In this document: positions 27,415 to 35,900 of the stretch, piece by piece
Position numbering within the stretch: the first letter of the stretch is position 1
How the letters are laid out: the number at the start of each line of letters is the position of its first letter
Origin: Chryseobacterium sp. 7
Lineage (GTDB): Bacteria; Bacteroidota; Bacteroidia; Flavobacteriales; Weeksellaceae
Direction of reading: 5' to 3'
Length of the DNA: 64,000 nucleotides
Assembly (NCBI RefSeq): GCF_003663845.1
Contig: NZ_RCCA01000001.1
Location: forward strand, 1,240,001-1,304,000
The notes under the pieces: model-generated
The model's input: the letters and a program-made list of their open reading frames with translations, nothing else
Databases searched by the model: none
What the model was told of the DNA's origin: nothing
Program-made: the position numbers and the translations under genes

Positions 27415-28038
27415 TTATTGAATGGATTCAATCGCTTCAAAGATTTTATTTTTAGAATTTTCAAAGACTTCACCTCCAAATTCTTCGTTATCTAAAGAAT
27501 GAATGGTAACATCATTTACACCCATAATTCCGAAAATATGCTTCAGATACGTTGTTTGAAAATTGATATGGGCGTTCTTTTCATTTTCTCCGTATCCGGT
27601 ATCACCGCGGGTTGAGAGAATAAAAAGCTTTTTATTTTCAAGAAGTCCTACATAATCACCATCCGGAACTCCGGATCTGAATTTCCAGGTTTCATTAATC
27701 CGCATCACCTGATCAATATAAGCTTTCAATCCGGAAGGAATAGACCAGTTGTACATGGGTGTTCCAATTACATACACATCATGTTCCTTGAGTTCTTTGA
27801 CGAGTTCATTACTGAGTTGTAAAGGCTTTTGGTTTTCTTCGGTTTTGTCTGCCGGTTTTTTGAAAGCGCCTGCAATCCAGGATTCATCAATATTGGGAAT
27901 AACATCAGTTCCGGCTTCTCTGTAAGTGAAAGAGTCAAGAGGATATTTGGCCTTCCAGTTTTCAACGAAAAGCTGGGTCAGTTTTCTGCTGTAAGATCTT
28001 TCATTTCTTACACTGGCATTAATAATCAGTATTTTCAT
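27415..28038 (-). CDS. FMN-dependent NAD(P)H azoreductase-like flavoprotein
   Basis: A 207-residue flavodoxin-like protein of the AzoR/NQO2-like family. MKILIINASVRNERSYSRKL forms the phosphate-binding loop, GTPMYNWSIPSGLKAYIDQV is the flavin-binding motif, and STRGDTGYG follows. Such enzymes reduce quinones or azo and nitro compounds in two-electron steps. It is 59 bases downstream of a Crp/Fnr-type regulator on the same strand, which may control it. Confidence 0.88.
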   Translation of the reverse strand: MKILIINASVRNERSYSRKLTQLFVENWKAKYPLDSFTYREAGTDVIPNIDESWIAGAFKKPADKTEENQKPLQLSNELVKELKEHDVYVIGTPMYNWSIPSGLKAYIDQVMRINETWKFRSGVPDGDYVGLLENKKLFILSTRGDTGYGENEKNAHINFQTTYLKHIFGIMGVNDVTIHSLDNEEFGGEVFENSKNKIFEAIESIQ

Positions 28039-28097
28039 TTATTAAAAATTTATACTACAAAATTCCTGATTATTTAATCCTGAAAAATTGATCTGGT

Positions 28098-28676
28098 TCA
28101 AGAGGACTTATTTTTTTTCCTGATCCGGCTGATAAATTCTGCTGAAACTCCCAGGTAAGAAGCAATGAGATATTGAGGAACTCTGGAGGAAATATCGGGG
28201 TACGTTTCCAGGAAGTCGTAATACTTTTGTTCTGCTTTGTACATATGATTGAATACGACTCTTTTTTCAAGAGTTCCAAGATAACCTTCCAGAATAATTC
28301 TGAAATATTTTTCTAAGGCTGGAATTTCCTTCAACATTTTTTGAAAGGAGTGATGACTGATCTGTAGAAGCTTTGTTTTTTCTACCGCCTGAATATTATA
28401 AATGGAAGGCTTTTGCTTTGAAAAACTGGCAATATCTGTGGCCCACCAATGATCAATAGCTAAAAAGAGAATTTCTTCATTTCCGTTTTCCTCATTAATG
28501 CAGAAAGCTTTTAAAACTCCCGAAATAATATAACTGTCATGACGGCATATTTTTCCATTTCTCAACAGAAAATCACCTTTTTCCAATGTCTTTTCTGTCC
28601 AGAAACTTTTACAGGCTGCTATTTCTTCCGGACTTAATTGGACATGTTGCAGAATGCTTTTAATTAATGTTTCCAT
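28098..28676 (-). CDS. Crp/Fnr family transcriptional regulator
   Basis: A 192-residue regulator with an N-terminal cyclic-nucleotide-binding-like barrel (LEKGDFLLRNGKICRHDSYI, then SGVLKAFCINEENGNEEILF) and a C-terminal winged helix (RVPQYLIASYLGVSAEFISRIR). Cysteines suited to an Fe-S cluster are not arranged as in Fnr, so oxygen sensing by a cluster is not supported. It is likely cotranscribed with the azoreductase downstream. Confidence 0.88.
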   Translation of the reverse strand: METLIKSILQHVQLSPEEIAACKSFWTEKTLEKGDFLLRNGKICRHDSYIISGVLKAFCINEENGNEEILFLAIDHWWATDIASFSKQKPSIYNIQAVEKTKLLQISHHSFQKMLKEIPALEKYFRIILEGYLGTLEKRVVFNHMYKAEQKYYDFLETYPDISSRVPQYLIASYLGVSAEFISRIRKKNKSS

Positions 28677-28824
28677 TTAAAAAAAAATGATTAAAAAGAA
28701 CAGTGTAATGATATATTTGATTGAAATTCATACGATCAGTTCAATTACAAAAATACTTATTTTATGGACTGTCAAAACCAAATAAATCTGGGATTTTGCT
28801 ATGCATATATTAGGATTTATCATG

Positions 28825-28832
28825 TATCTTTG
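28825..28832 (+). promoter_or_regulatory. -7 box TATCTTTG for sdaA
   Basis: A perfect TAnnTTTG match 26 bases before the serine dehydratase ATG. A TTTG at 28795-28798 is 26 bases upstream, wider than the usual spacing. Confidence 0.55.
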
Positions 28833-28858
28833 TTTTTGAGGAAAATGACGAATCATTT

Positions 28859-30277
28859 ATGGAATCAATATCGGTTTTTGAGATTATTAAAGTAGGGATA
28901 GGTCCGTCCAGTTCGCATACGATGGGACCTTGGAATGCAGCAGCTGCATTTATCAGGATTATAAAAAGAGAAAGATCAATAGAAGAAGTTAAAGAGGTTT
29001 TTCTTGAATTCTTTGGCTCGCTCGCCAAAACGGGGATTGGGCACGGAACTGATATTGCAGGAATGCTAGGCTTAAATGGAGAAGATTTTAAGACCATCAA
29101 TACTTCAAAAATTGATGAGAAAATAGATTATATCAAAAATACTCAAACCATTAATCTGGGAGGAGAGAAAATTATTCCATTTGTTTACGGACATCATTTG
29201 ATTTTAAATATGAAAAAGAGCCTTGATTTTCATCCTAACGGAATGATCTTCAGAGCTGTTTTCGAAGACGGAACAGAGCTTGTGCAGGATTTCTACTCTG
29301 TAGGAGGTGGTTTTATTGCCAGCCAGGAAAAAAACTCTATTCAAAAGCAGTGTGTTCGTACATTATACCCTTGTCATAAGGCTTCGGATATTGCAAAATA
29401 TTGTGAAAAGCTAGGATTTGATAAAATGTCAGATTTGATTTTTATGAATGAAGAAAGCTGGAGAACTCAGGAAGAAACAAGACAGGAAGCACTTTATATA
29501 TGGCAGCAAATCAAAGAATGCATTTATAAAGGTGTTAATAAAGAAGGAATTCTTCCGGGTGGACTGAATGTTACCCGAAGAGCAGCAGGAATCAATAGAA
29601 AACTGTTGGGAGATAAGATTTATAAAAATAAAGATGAATGGTTCCAGCAGGTGGTAGATGCTGAAGAGAACTTTACCAATATTAACAAATGGATTGCCTG
29701 TTTTGCACTGGCAGTGAACGAAGAGAATGCAAGTTTCGGAAGAATTATTACCGCACCTACCAATGGAGCGAGTGGAGTAATTCCGGCAGTATTGATGTAT
29801 TCTCAGGCATTTACACCATTTATCAGTGAAGATGATATTGTAAGATTCTTGCTTGTGGCAGGAGAAATCGGGACATTATTCAAGAAAAATGCGACTATTT
29901 CAGCAGCGATGGGAGGATGTCAGGCAGAAATCGGAGTGTCTTCTGCAATGGCAGCAGCCGGACTTACAGAGATTCTGGGTGGAAGCGTAGGACAGGTATT
30001 GATGGCAGCAGAAATTGCAATGGAACATCACCTTGGATTAACGTGTGACCCAATTAAAGGATTGGTACAGATTCCATGTATCGAAAGAAATACAATGGGT
30101 GCCATGAAAGCAATTACGGCAGCCAATATCGCACTGGAAAGTGATCCTACCAAGGCAAAGGTAACATTGGATGAGGTGATTCTTACCATGTGGGAAACTG
30201 CTCAGTCTATGAGTGACCGTTTTAAAGAAACTTCCGAAGGCGGACTGGCTATCGCAGTTAACGTTCCGGAGTGTTAA
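28859..30277 (+). CDS. sdaA: L-serine ammonia-lyase, iron-sulfur dependent
   Basis: A 472-residue single-chain L-serine dehydratase that converts L-serine to pyruvate and ammonia. The N-terminal beta domain carries SVFEIIKVGIGPSSSHTMGP; the alpha domain has PTNGASGVIPAVL, AAMGGCQAEIGVSSAMAAAG and LTCDPIKGLVQIPCIERN, with the cysteines for the 4Fe-4S cluster. Length matches the type II single-chain enzymes. It has its own promoter and terminator. Confidence 0.95.
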   Translation: MESISVFEIIKVGIGPSSSHTMGPWNAAAAFIRIIKRERSIEEVKEVFLEFFGSLAKTGIGHGTDIAGMLGLNGEDFKTINTSKIDEKIDYIKNTQTINLGGEKIIPFVYGHHLILNMKKSLDFHPNGMIFRAVFEDGTELVQDFYSVGGGFIASQEKNSIQKQCVRTLYPCHKASDIAKYCEKLGFDKMSDLIFMNEESWRTQEETRQEALYIWQQIKECIYKGVNKEGILPGGLNVTRRAAGINRKLLGDKIYKNKDEWFQQVVDAEENFTNINKWIACFALAVNEENASFGRIITAPTNGASGVIPAVLMYSQAFTPFISEDDIVRFLLVAGEIGTLFKKNATISAAMGGCQAEIGVSSAMAAAGLTEILGGSVGQVLMAAEIAMEHHLGLTCDPIKGLVQIPCIERNTMGAMKAITAANIALESDPTKAKVTLDEVILTMWETAQSMSDRFKETSEGGLAIAVNVPEC

Positions 30278-30303
30278 TAGAAATAACATTGTAATACAAC
30301 ATA

Positions 30304-30333
30304 AAACCCTTAGGCATTTCTGACTAAGGGTTT
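30304..30333. terminator. Terminator between sdaA and tyrA
   Basis: AAACCCTTAG pairs with CTAAGGGTTT over a 10-base loop, between the convergent genes sdaA and tyrA. Confidence 0.75.
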
Positions 30334-30386
30334 CTTAATAAAATAAAAGTAAAAACCGTTGGGCTTTTAGTATTGTGTGGAATTGA

Positions 30387-31229
30387 TTACCTTAAAATTC
30401 CTCTGATTCTGTTGGCATTGGTGATCAGTTCTTCAAGGTATTCATAATTCTCTTTTTCAAGGGCAGATTTGAATTTTCTGAGCTGTGAGATATGTTCATT
30501 CAGAACATCCAGCACATTTTCTTTGTTTTGTTTAAAGATGGGAACCCACATTTCAGGATGCGATTTGGCAAGACGTACCGTACTTGAAAAACCGGAACTG
30601 GCAAGCTGAAAAATAGTTTCTTCCTCACGTTCTTTTTCCAGTACCGTATTGGCAAGTGCATAAGAAGTGATGTGGGAGATATGGGAAATATAAGCGGTAT
30701 GGACGTCGTGATCTTGTGCATTCATGTAGATCATGTGCATATCAAGGGCATTGACTACCTTTTCAACAATATTCAGGGCATCTTCTGCGGATTCTTCTTT
30801 GTTGCAGATTACCCCGGCTTTTCCGGAGAAACTTTCTGCAATAGCGGATTTCGGACCGTTATTTTCTGTTCCCCACATCGGGTGGAAAGCTACAAATCTT
30901 GAACGTTTCGGATGGTCTTTTACAGCATTTACAATTCCAGCTTTTGTAGAACCTGCATCCATTACCGTCTGCTGATCAGTTATTAAGTCAAGAACAGAAG
31001 GTAATAGTTTTCTGGCAGCATCTACAGGAATAGCCAGGATAATCAAATCCGAATTTTTAATTCCATGCTCAAGATCTACTCCGGCATCAATAATTTTAAG
31101 ATCTAATGCGTCACTGATATGCTGTGTATTGTTATCGATTCCGTAGATGAAGCTGGCGATGTTTTTCTCTCTTAATTTCAAAGCCATCGACCCTCCGATT
31201 AATCCTACTCCAATAATACTTATTTTCAT
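30387..31229 (-). CDS. tyrA: Prephenate dehydrogenase
   Basis: A 280-residue monofunctional NAD(P)-dependent prephenate dehydrogenase for tyrosine synthesis. IIGVGLIGGSMAL is the dinucleotide fold, FHPMWGTENNGPKSA carries the prephenate-binding histidine, and HDVHTAYISHISHITSYALA is the helical dimer region. There is no chorismate mutase or ACT domain. The upstream leader contains a Tyr-rich leader peptide and terminator, so expression probably responds to charged tRNA-Tyr (and perhaps Phe). Confidence 0.93.
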   Translation of the reverse strand: MKISIIGVGLIGGSMALKLREKNIASFIYGIDNNTQHISDALDLKIIDAGVDLEHGIKNSDLIILAIPVDAARKLLPSVLDLITDQQTVMDAGSTKAGIVNAVKDHPKRSRFVAFHPMWGTENNGPKSAIAESFSGKAGVICNKEESAEDALNIVEKVVNALDMHMIYMNAQDHDVHTAYISHISHITSYALANTVLEKEREEETIFQLASSGFSSTVRLAKSHPEMWVPIFKQNKENVLDVLNEHISQLRKFKSALEKENYEYLEELITNANRIRGILR

Positions 31230-31252
31230 CTTTATCTATTTTTTTAAATAAA

Positions 31253-31279
31253 AAAACCTCGTCCCTAGGACGAGGTTTT
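31253..31279 (-). terminator. Attenuator terminator in the tyrA leader
   Basis: On the minus strand AAAACCTCGTCC pairs with GGACGAGGTTTT around a 3-base loop and is followed by Ts, 24 bases before the tyrA ATG. GGGATAGG, at the leader-peptide stop, can pair imperfectly with CCTCGTCC of this stem, giving a plausible antiterminator. Confidence 0.75.
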
Positions 31280-31300
31280 AAATTATATTCATAAGAATCC

Positions 31301-31357
31301 CTATCCCAGAGCTGAGGTAAAAATTCTATAATAATATGTTCCGTTGTTAAAATTCAC
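31301..31357 (-). CDS. Putative tyrA leader peptide (Tyr-Tyr-Tyr)
   Basis: GTG at 31357 opens 18 codons reading MNFNNGTYYYRIFTSALG, then TAG. It has three consecutive Tyr codons and two Phe codons just before an attenuator-type terminator, the classical arrangement for control by translation of Tyr codons. The start lies 4 bases after a TAnnTTTG box, so the transcript would be leaderless or nearly so. A GTG start and the lack of ribosome-binding space are reasons for caution. Confidence 0.65.
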   Translation of the reverse strand: MNFNNGTYYYRIFTSALG

Positions 31358-31361
31358 ATCG

Positions 31362-31369
31362 CAAAGGTA
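31362..31369 (-). promoter_or_regulatory. -7 box TACCTTTG for tyrA
   Basis: A perfect TAnnTTTG match on the minus strand upstream of the leader peptide. The -33 region has TTTCG in place of TTTG. Confidence 0.6.
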
Positions 31370-31492
31370 AAAATATTTTTTAAATGAAACGAAATTTCTT
31401 TTCTAAATTATATATAGATGGGATGAATTGTTTTTTTTGAGGATGGGTTTTTATATATTTCTATTGATCTTAAAAAAAATAATCATCGCCTG

Positions 31493-31873
31493 TTAATTTG
31501 ACGGATAAATAAAATCGGTTTCCTCTTCTTTCATTTTAATGGGTCGGATTTCAATGGTTGCTGACGGAACGTATTCAAACTCCGGGTTCTCTTTCGCTAT
31601 TTCAATGGCCTCATCCATAGTGTTGGCACGAATATGATAATATCCTACGTGAACTTCCTTATTAGGATCTACAGGGGTCTTAACCCAAGCTTCATTGTCT
31701 TTGGAAAGTATAAAACCTTCACGAATGATTGGCTGTGCCGCTATAAGCATGTTTTCATTTTTGAGCCGTGTAATATAGACTTCACATTTTTTTATAAATG
31801 CCAGATGTTCATTAGCAGAAAGAGCCATCTTTGCATCTCCGGCATTACGGATATAAAACATAAATTCTTTCAT
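31493..31873 (-). CDS. YciI-related (YCII domain) protein
   Basis: A 126-residue protein of the YCII/DGPF type: MKEFMFYIRNAGDAKMALSA, then YITRLKNENMLIAAQPI and HVGYYHIRANTMDEAIEIAKENPEF, ending in a pattern IEIRPI. These are small ferredoxin-like proteins, some related to sigma-factor-linked regulators, with no established reaction. It stands alone between tyrA and clpP, each with terminators. Confidence 0.78.
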   Translation of the reverse strand: MKEFMFYIRNAGDAKMALSANEHLAFIKKCEVYITRLKNENMLIAAQPIIREGFILSKDNEAWVKTPVDPNKEVHVGYYHIRANTMDEAIEIAKENPEFEYVPSATIEIRPIKMKEEETDFIYPSN

Positions 31874-31900
31874 ATTGTGTTTTTTTAATCCTCAAAAATA

Positions 31901-31936
31901 AAAAAAAGAACACATCTTATGATATGTTCTTTTTTT
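31901..31936 (-). terminator. Terminator downstream of clpP
   Basis: AAAAAAAGAACA pairs with TGTTCTTTTTTT across a 12-base loop. It follows the clpP stop at 31956 on the minus strand. Confidence 0.8.
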
Positions 31937-31955
31937 TAAATATTCTTAAAATAGA

Positions 31956-32642
31956 TTATTTTTTCTCTGTAGATCTTTGTAAAACCTCATCTACCATTCC
32001 GTAGCCTTTAGCTTCTTCAGAAGTCATCCAGTAATCTCTGTCAGAAGATTTCTCTACCCATTCATACGTTTGACCTGAGTGATGACCGATGATTTCATAA
32101 AGCTCCTGCTTTAATTTCAGCATCTCTCTTAAGTTGATCTCCATATCAGAAGCAACCCCCTGAGCACCTCCTGAAGGCTGGTGAATCATAACTCTTGAGT
32201 GCTTAAGTGCAGAACGTTTTCCTTTTTCTCCTGCAACTAATAATACAGCTCCCATTGAAGCAGCCATACCTGTACAGATAGTTGCTACATCAGGCTTAAT
32301 GATCTGCATCGTATCATAAATACCTAGACCTGCATATACACTACCACCAGGAGAGTTGATATAGATCTGAATATCTTTTGACGGATCCGCACTTTCTAAG
32401 AATAAAAGCTGAGCCGTAACGATGTTTGCTACCTGATCATCAATACCTGTTCCCAGGAAGATAATTCTGTCCATCATCAGACGGGAGAAAACGTCCATCT
32501 GAGCAACGTTCAATCTTCTTTCTTCCATGATGTACGGAGTAAGATTGGTTGGGCCATACATTCCCATATACTGATCGGTAACCAAACCGTTGTTTCCTAA
32601 ATGCTTTACAGAGAAATCTCTGAATTCTTTTTTAATGTCCAT
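31956..32642 (-). CDS. clpP: ATP-dependent Clp protease proteolytic subunit
   Basis: A 228-residue serine protease subunit that forms the Clp barrel with ClpX/ClpA-type ATPases. The nucleophile is in CTGMAASMGAVLL, the histidine in VMIHQPSGGAQG and the aspartate in SSDRDYWMTSEEAKGYGMVDEVL. An N-terminal 25-residue extension is common in flavobacteria. clpX is not in the window; dnaG lies upstream. Confidence 0.96.
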   Translation of the reverse strand: MDIKKEFRDFSVKHLGNNGLVTDQYMGMYGPTNLTPYIMEERRLNVAQMDVFSRLMMDRIIFLGTGIDDQVANIVTAQLLFLESADPSKDIQIYINSPGGSVYAGLGIYDTMQIIKPDVATICTGMAASMGAVLLVAGEKGKRSALKHSRVMIHQPSGGAQGVASDMEINLREMLKLKQELYEIIGHHSGQTYEWVEKSSDRDYWMTSEEAKGYGMVDEVLQRSTEKK

Positions 32643-32755
32643 ATTTCTATTATGTATTATTTTTTAAATATTCTCAAGGTTTAAATTACAATATTTATTC
32701 CTAAAATTTTATAGGACTTTTTGTCACAGAATACCCGAAGAAATCTGACTTCAAG

Positions 32756-34741
32756 TTATCTTTTTCTACCATAGATTCCTTTGATAGGTGAATATTCAAT
32801 GATATTACTCAATCGCATGGAAGCCTGTTTCAATAACGTAATTTTCTTGATAAGCTCATAGTACTTTCCTTCATCAGTATCCCTGTATATATCTAGCTCT
32901 TTATCTGTTTCTGTGATTAAATAATCAATATATCTGTATTTGTGCAGCAAAACATCACCCTGAATCTGATCTGCCACTTTATCACCATAATTAGGAGGAT
33001 AAATATTTCTGGAAGCCCAGTTTTCAAGCTCATCCAAAGGAATCAAAGCATCTACAACCTTTGTGGTAATCTCTTCATCCATAAAAGATACAAAAAAGTT
33101 TCCACTTCTAAGCTCATCTTTCTGAATACCTTCCCTTACCTGAGTGATAATAATCTCATTTCCTTTGACTAAAAATGCATATTGTTCTTCTTCAAAATGA
33201 TGAAGAATTTCCTCAATTACTGTAATCTGATATTCTTCCCCCTGTTCATTTCTACGTTTCAGAATAATATCTCCAAATGCCAGCATGTGTTCAACAAGTT
33301 TATTCTCCATGAACAATACATCATACAAAAATGGATCTTCTTTTTCCTGATCCAAAGGAACAACCTCCATCTTCGGAGCTGCTGTTTTTTCCTTCTGTTG
33401 CTGCTGAACATGATGCGTCTGATTCTGTGTGATCTGCTTCTGAACATCCAGTTCATTGAAAAGGCTCTGCTCAGAAAGTCCGAATTTATTAGAAACCTCT
33501 TTAAGATAAACCTCTCTTTTCAGTGCATTTTGTACAAAGGAAACAGATTTCACAATATCCCTAATGGCTTCTGCCTTTTTAATTGGATCGTTACCGATAT
33601 CTTTTAACAGGATTTCCGCTTTAAAGTCGATGAAATCCATTGCTTCATTTTCGATGTACTTTTCCACATATTCCTGCGGATGTTTTCTCGCGAAAGAATC
33701 GGGGTCATCTCCATCCGGGAAAAGAAGAACACGGATGTTCATTCCTTCCGTCAACAGCATATCAATACTTCGGAAACTGGCTTTGATACCGGCATTATCA
33801 CCATCAAAAAGAATCGTTACGTTTTCCGTAAGCCTTTTAATCAGTTTAATCTGCTCTGTAGTTAAAGAAGTTCCGGAACTTGCAACAACATTTTCAATTC
33901 CGGACATATGAAGCGAAATCACATCCATATATCCCTCTACCAAAAGACAGCCGTTCTTTCTGGAAATAGCCTGTTTACTTTGGTTTAATCCATAAAGAAC
34001 GTTAGATTTATGGTAGATCTCTGTTTCCGGTGAATTGAGGTATTTTGCTGTTTTGACATTATTCTTAAGAATCCTTGCTCCAAAACCTAAAACCCTGCCG
34101 GAAAAACTGTGAATAGGGAAAATTACCCTTTCTCTGAATCGGTCTACTCCCGCAGGGGTATTCTCGGGGAAAATAGAAAGTCCTGACCTTTCAAGAATTT
34201 CTTTCGTATATCCTTTCTCCAGAGCATAAGTTGTAAAAGCATTCTTTTTCTCAGGAGAATACCCAAGCTGAAACTTTTTGATAATATCATCTTTCAACTC
34301 TCTTTCTTTGAAATAAGAAAGCCCTATGCTTCTGCCTTCATGATCATCCCAAAGGATCTCCTGAAAATAAGTATTGGCCACCTCATGGATCTTATATAAA
34401 AGATCTTTTTCCGTCTGGGCATTTTTCGCTTCTTCAGAAATTTCACGGAGATCTTCTTCAATTTCAATTCCATATTTTTTTGCCGCGTGGCGAAGTGCCT
34501 CAGGATAAGTAAAGTTCTCAATTTCCATAAGGAAAGAGATCGCCGTTCCTCCTTTTCCTGTTGAGAAATCCTTCCAGATCTGTTTGCTTGGTGAAACAAC
34601 AAAACTTGGAGACTTTTCCTCATGAAACGGACTGAGTCCTTTATAGTTAGACCCTGCTCTTTTCAACTGCACGTATTCACCCACAATCTCTTCAACGCGG
34701 ATCGTGGAGAATATCTTATCAATGGTCTGTTTGGAAATCAT
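32756..34741 (-). CDS. dnaG: DNA primase DnaG with degenerate zinc-ribbon
   Basis: A 661-residue primase that makes RNA primers at replication forks. The N-terminal domain aligns to CHC2 (YKGLSPFHEEKSPSFVVSP, then IWKDFSTGKGGTAISFLM), but the zinc-binding cysteines of CPFH and CFGCG are replaced; only the histidine remains. The TOPRIM core is intact: LLVEGYMDVISLHM and ILFDGDNAGIKASFRS. The C-terminal part would bind DnaB. This zinc-free form seems to be a clade trait of flavobacteria, not decay. Confidence 0.94.
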   Translation of the reverse strand: MISKQTIDKIFSTIRVEEIVGEYVQLKRAGSNYKGLSPFHEEKSPSFVVSPSKQIWKDFSTGKGGTAISFLMEIENFTYPEALRHAAKKYGIEIEEDLREISEEAKNAQTEKDLLYKIHEVANTYFQEILWDDHEGRSIGLSYFKERELKDDIIKKFQLGYSPEKKNAFTTYALEKGYTKEILERSGLSIFPENTPAGVDRFRERVIFPIHSFSGRVLGFGARILKNNVKTAKYLNSPETEIYHKSNVLYGLNQSKQAISRKNGCLLVEGYMDVISLHMSGIENVVASSGTSLTTEQIKLIKRLTENVTILFDGDNAGIKASFRSIDMLLTEGMNIRVLLFPDGDDPDSFARKHPQEYVEKYIENEAMDFIDFKAEILLKDIGNDPIKKAEAIRDIVKSVSFVQNALKREVYLKEVSNKFGLSEQSLFNELDVQKQITQNQTHHVQQQQKEKTAAPKMEVVPLDQEKEDPFLYDVLFMENKLVEHMLAFGDIILKRRNEQGEEYQITVIEEILHHFEEEQYAFLVKGNEIIITQVREGIQKDELRSGNFFVSFMDEEITTKVVDALIPLDELENWASRNIYPPNYGDKVADQIQGDVLLHKYRYIDYLITETDKELDIYRDTDEGKYYELIKKITLLKQASMRLSNIIEYSPIKGIYGRKR

Positions 34742-34853
34742 GCTGTAAAATTAAGAAATTACTTTTTCAATGCTAAACTTAAATTTTCAAAATGGACATA
34801 GTTTTCTGCCAAAACCTTATTTTTGAAGTTTATATTTTAATTTTATACTTTCA

Positions 34854-35423
34854 ATGGCTAACGATCATAAAACATTCAACATTTATAATCCTTCTAAAAA
34901 TTTTGTCTGGACAAGATCAAGGATTATTTGGGTATTAATGATCTTTTCTTTGGTTTCCATTTTTTTTGTATTGAACATTTTAAAAATTCCTGAAAAGCAG
35001 ATTCCGCAATGGCTAGGATGTAGTATTTTTACTCCAATGATACTTGGTTTTCTAGTATATATGATTAATATTTGGTTTCCAGAAGAGCTAAAAGGTAAGA
35101 TTGATGGTAAACTTATTTTTGAAATAGATAAAATTACCATAAACAATGAAATTTTATTTACAAAGGATATTAAAAGAATTCAAATATCAATAAGTGATTA
35201 CAAGAAAAAATTTATTCGCTACAATCAGTTTGACGGTGCTTTTTCACAAGGGTGCAAAAATGAATTAATTATCATTCTTTTAAATAATCAAAAAAAATCT
35301 TGTTTCTTTCAAATACAACAACCTAAAGAAACATTACAAATGGTCAATCAACTAGATCATTATACAAAAATGGGCTTATTGACAAAGGAAGAAGAAAATA
35401 ACATATTAAATTATAATTGGTAA
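34854..35423 (+). CDS. Membrane protein of unknown function upstream of tsaE
   Basis: A 189-residue protein with two hydrophobic segments (about residues 24-43 and 55-73) and a C-terminal soluble part, ITINNEILFTKDIKRIQISI, that resembles the PH-like domains found in small bacterial membrane proteins. No family is certain. The stop is one base before the tsaE start, so the two genes are coupled. A TATTTTTG box at 34818-34825 may be the promoter. Confidence 0.7.
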   Translation: MANDHKTFNIYNPSKNFVWTRSRIIWVLMIFSLVSIFFVLNILKIPEKQIPQWLGCSIFTPMILGFLVYMINIWFPEELKGKIDGKLIFEIDKITINNEILFTKDIKRIQISISDYKKKFIRYNQFDGAFSQGCKNELIIILLNNQKKSCFFQIQQPKETLQMVNQLDHYTKMGLLTKEEENNILNYNW

Positions 35424-35424
35424 A

Positions 35425-35832
35425 ATGCAATTTAAAATAAAACAAATCGAAGACTGGCAGGAAGTTGTTGACAGCATCATTCCCCAACTAAAACATAATA
35501 TTCTTTTATTAAAGGGAAACCTGGGAGCAGGAAAAACGACATTTACTCAGTTTTTGCTTAAAAATATGGGTAGTAAAGATGAAGTAAACTCACCCACTTA
35601 TTCTATTGTGAATGAATACAATACTGAAAAAGGAAAAGTTTATCATTTTGATCTTTACCGCTTAAAAAACATTGAAGAAGTGTATGATATTGGAATTGAA
35701 GAATACCTTGACAATTCTTTTTTATGCATTATCGAATGGCCGGAAGTGTATGAAGAGGAGCTTTACGGGCTTAACTACCACACAATGAGTATTGTGAACA
35801 CGGGTGAAAACAGAGAAATTTCATTCGATTAA
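35425..35832 (+). CDS. tsaE: tRNA threonylcarbamoyladenosine biosynthesis ATPase TsaE
   Basis: A 135-residue P-loop ATPase of the TsaBDE complex, needed for t6A37 on tRNAs that read ANN codons. Walker A is LKGNLGAGKTTFTQ (about residues 30-43), then NSPTYSIVNEY, the DLYRL motif and the EWPEVYEEEL end. Start fixed by the one-base spacing to the preceding gene. Confidence 0.95.
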   Translation: MQFKIKQIEDWQEVVDSIIPQLKHNILLLKGNLGAGKTTFTQFLLKNMGSKDEVNSPTYSIVNEYNTEKGKVYHFDLYRLKNIEEVYDIGIEEYLDNSFLCIIEWPEVYEEELYGLNYHTMSIVNTGENREISFD

Positions 35833-35840
35833 ATATTATG

Positions 35841-35848
35841 TATCTTTG
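35841..35848 (+). promoter_or_regulatory. -7 box TATCTTTG for ald
   Basis: A perfect TAnnTTTG match 52 bases before the alanine dehydrogenase start and 8 bases after the tsaE stop. Confidence 0.5.
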
Positions 35849-35900
35849 CTTCTTAATTGAGTGTAAAAAAACAATCTGTAAGACATAATTTAATTTAAGG

